This document shows positions 43,775 to 44,550 of a stretch of DNA of 44,550 nucleotides, in pieces (the stretch's first letter is position 1; each line of letters opens with the position of its first letter). The position numbers and the translations under genes were made by a program. Source of the DNA: Haplomitrium mnioides (taxonomy: Eukaryota > Marchantiophyta > Haplomitriopsida > Calobryales); the NCBI GenBank assembly GCA_049999725.1, contig JBNGIS010002156.1, positions 1 through 44,550 of the forward strand. The letters are read 5' to 3'. The notes beneath the pieces were generated by a model, which had not been told where the DNA came from, made no database searches, and worked only from the letters and a program-made list of their open reading frames with translations.

Positions 43775-44550
43775 AGCGAACAATTTGCACACCAAGCATC
43801 CCTCAGCAAGCCTCCATGCTTGTTACTTGTCAGTGCCTTGGTCTTTAAGTGAGAGGTTGGATTCTACCCCAGCGACATGTAACCCTGATTGTCTTCACAA
43901 TGGTGGTGGGTTTATCCAGCCTGAAAACCCAAGCATCCTCCCATTAGTGAAGCACACCCAGATGTGGACTTTCCATCATCCCTGCTTCCTACATCAGAGT
44001 CACTATATCCGATCAGTGAACTGTTGCTGATCAGAGTGGATTCTAGACATCCACTGTACTCCAGCACATGATCCTTGGAGCCTTGAAGGTACCTGAAAAT
44101 TCCTTTCTCTGCAAGCCAATGAGTCATCCCTGGGTTGGACACAAACCTTGAGGCAACTCCCACTGCATAGCATAATTCAGACTGCCTACTGCACTTCAGC
44201 CTCCTTTTTGTTCCAGATCCCATCCTTCATTGACCTCATACCAGTTAATGGAGTGTAGACTGCCTTCAATCTCCCATTCCACTCCTTTCAGAAATTTTCC
44301 TAATACAGACCTTTTGATTCAGTGTGATCTTCCGTTCATGTCCATCCCTCTGAATATGCATCCCAAGAAGATAGTGAATCTCCTGTAGGCCTGTCATCTC
44401 CAAATGTCACCTCCAGGTCCTTGACCTGATGCAACTGCTCCAGATCACTGCTGATCATCACTATGTCATCTACATAGCTGACAAAACTCAGTGTGCTCCA
44501 CCCTCTCTCCAGGTCTGAACACAATGACTTCCATTACTCCTCCTAAAGTT
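43775..44550 (-). pseudogene. Copia D pol, C-terminal part, degraded
   Basis: Reading leftward: LSFVSYVDDIVMISSDLEQ (YVDD at about 44475), VKDLEVTFGD, LCYAVGVASRFVSNPG, IFRYLQGSKDHVLEYSG and GYSDSDVGSRDDGKSTSG (RNase H). After LMGGC the frame is lost, and the STTEAEY region is missing, leaving EDNQGYMSL-like remains near 43880. Stops and frameshifts are frequent. Confidence 0.85.

Larger units (their letters stand above)
42622..44550 (-). mobile_element. Ty1/copia element (Copia D), 3' part
   Basis: A 1,144-bp LTR (42622-43765) is followed on the minus strand by a polypurine tract at 43766-43774 (AGTGGGAG) and a degraded pol to the window end. It is inserted in the reverse-transcriptase gene of Copia C. 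CAGTA (42617-42621) is the visible flank. Confidence 0.85.

Overview
This window looks like a land-plant nuclear chromosome segment. It holds Ty1/copia elements primed by initiator tRNA-Met, a chromovirus-like Ty3/gypsy element, spliced genes with GT-AG introns, and the 3' half of a conserved cell-cycle gene resembling plant APC4. The species cannot be fixed from sequence alone. A fern or other large-genome, non-seed plant is a guess only. No tRNA, rRNA or CRISPR array was seen. Nearly everything except the host gene is nested transposon sequence in various stages of decay.

Layout. 1-4999: a minus-strand copia element (Copia A). 5000-9043: right-hand parts of two nested copies (C0' and C0'') of a large DNA transposon. 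9044-11342: remains of a gypsy gag-pol, interrupted inside its integrase. 11343-31124: a third copy of the DNA transposon (C1), itself interrupted at 18922-28978 by a fourth and nearly complete copy (C2, 10,057 bp, inverted ends, 4-bp target duplication TAAC). 31125-32172 and 36831 to about 36990: the rest of the gypsy integrase, its polypurine tract and its LTR. Another copia (Copia B, 32173-36825) splits that LTR. 37226-38478: a Mutator-like inverted-repeat element with a 9-bp target duplication. 38908-41482: nine exons of an APC4-like gene on the minus strand. 41483-44550: two more minus-strand copia elements, D inserted in C, with C inserted at an APC4 exon.

The most interesting content is the roughly 10-kb DNA transposon family, which I do not recognise as a named family. 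Its inferred layout, from left end to right end, has six parts. (1) A 26-33 bp terminal inverted repeat. (2) A subterminal region rich in short palindromes of the form CTATGCGCGCATAG. (3) A leftward gene for a DDE-type transposase with a Cys-rich N-terminal region and an 'FDxxTRENKN' core. (4) A divergent promoter with two conserved TATA boxes. (5) A rightward, spliced gene whose first half looks ParB/sulfiredoxin-like and whose second half is an amino-DNA-methyltransferase domain in beta-class motif order; an intron between the halves is filled with GTCCATGCGCGCATGGAC-type palindromes on a 24-bp period. (6) A palindrome-rich right end and the terminal inverted repeat. A eukaryotic transposon combining a ParB-like domain, a DNA methylase and arrays of palindromic sites is unusual and is the main candidate for something undescribed.

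All copies here are defective, with complementary losses: C1 has lost the transposase core and C2 has lost the ParB-like core. Many nonsense codons in the elements are TAG or TGA and can be explained by C-to-T change at CAG or CGA, as expected for long-methylated plant transposons. The APC4 exons, by contrast, are open and in phase across every junction.
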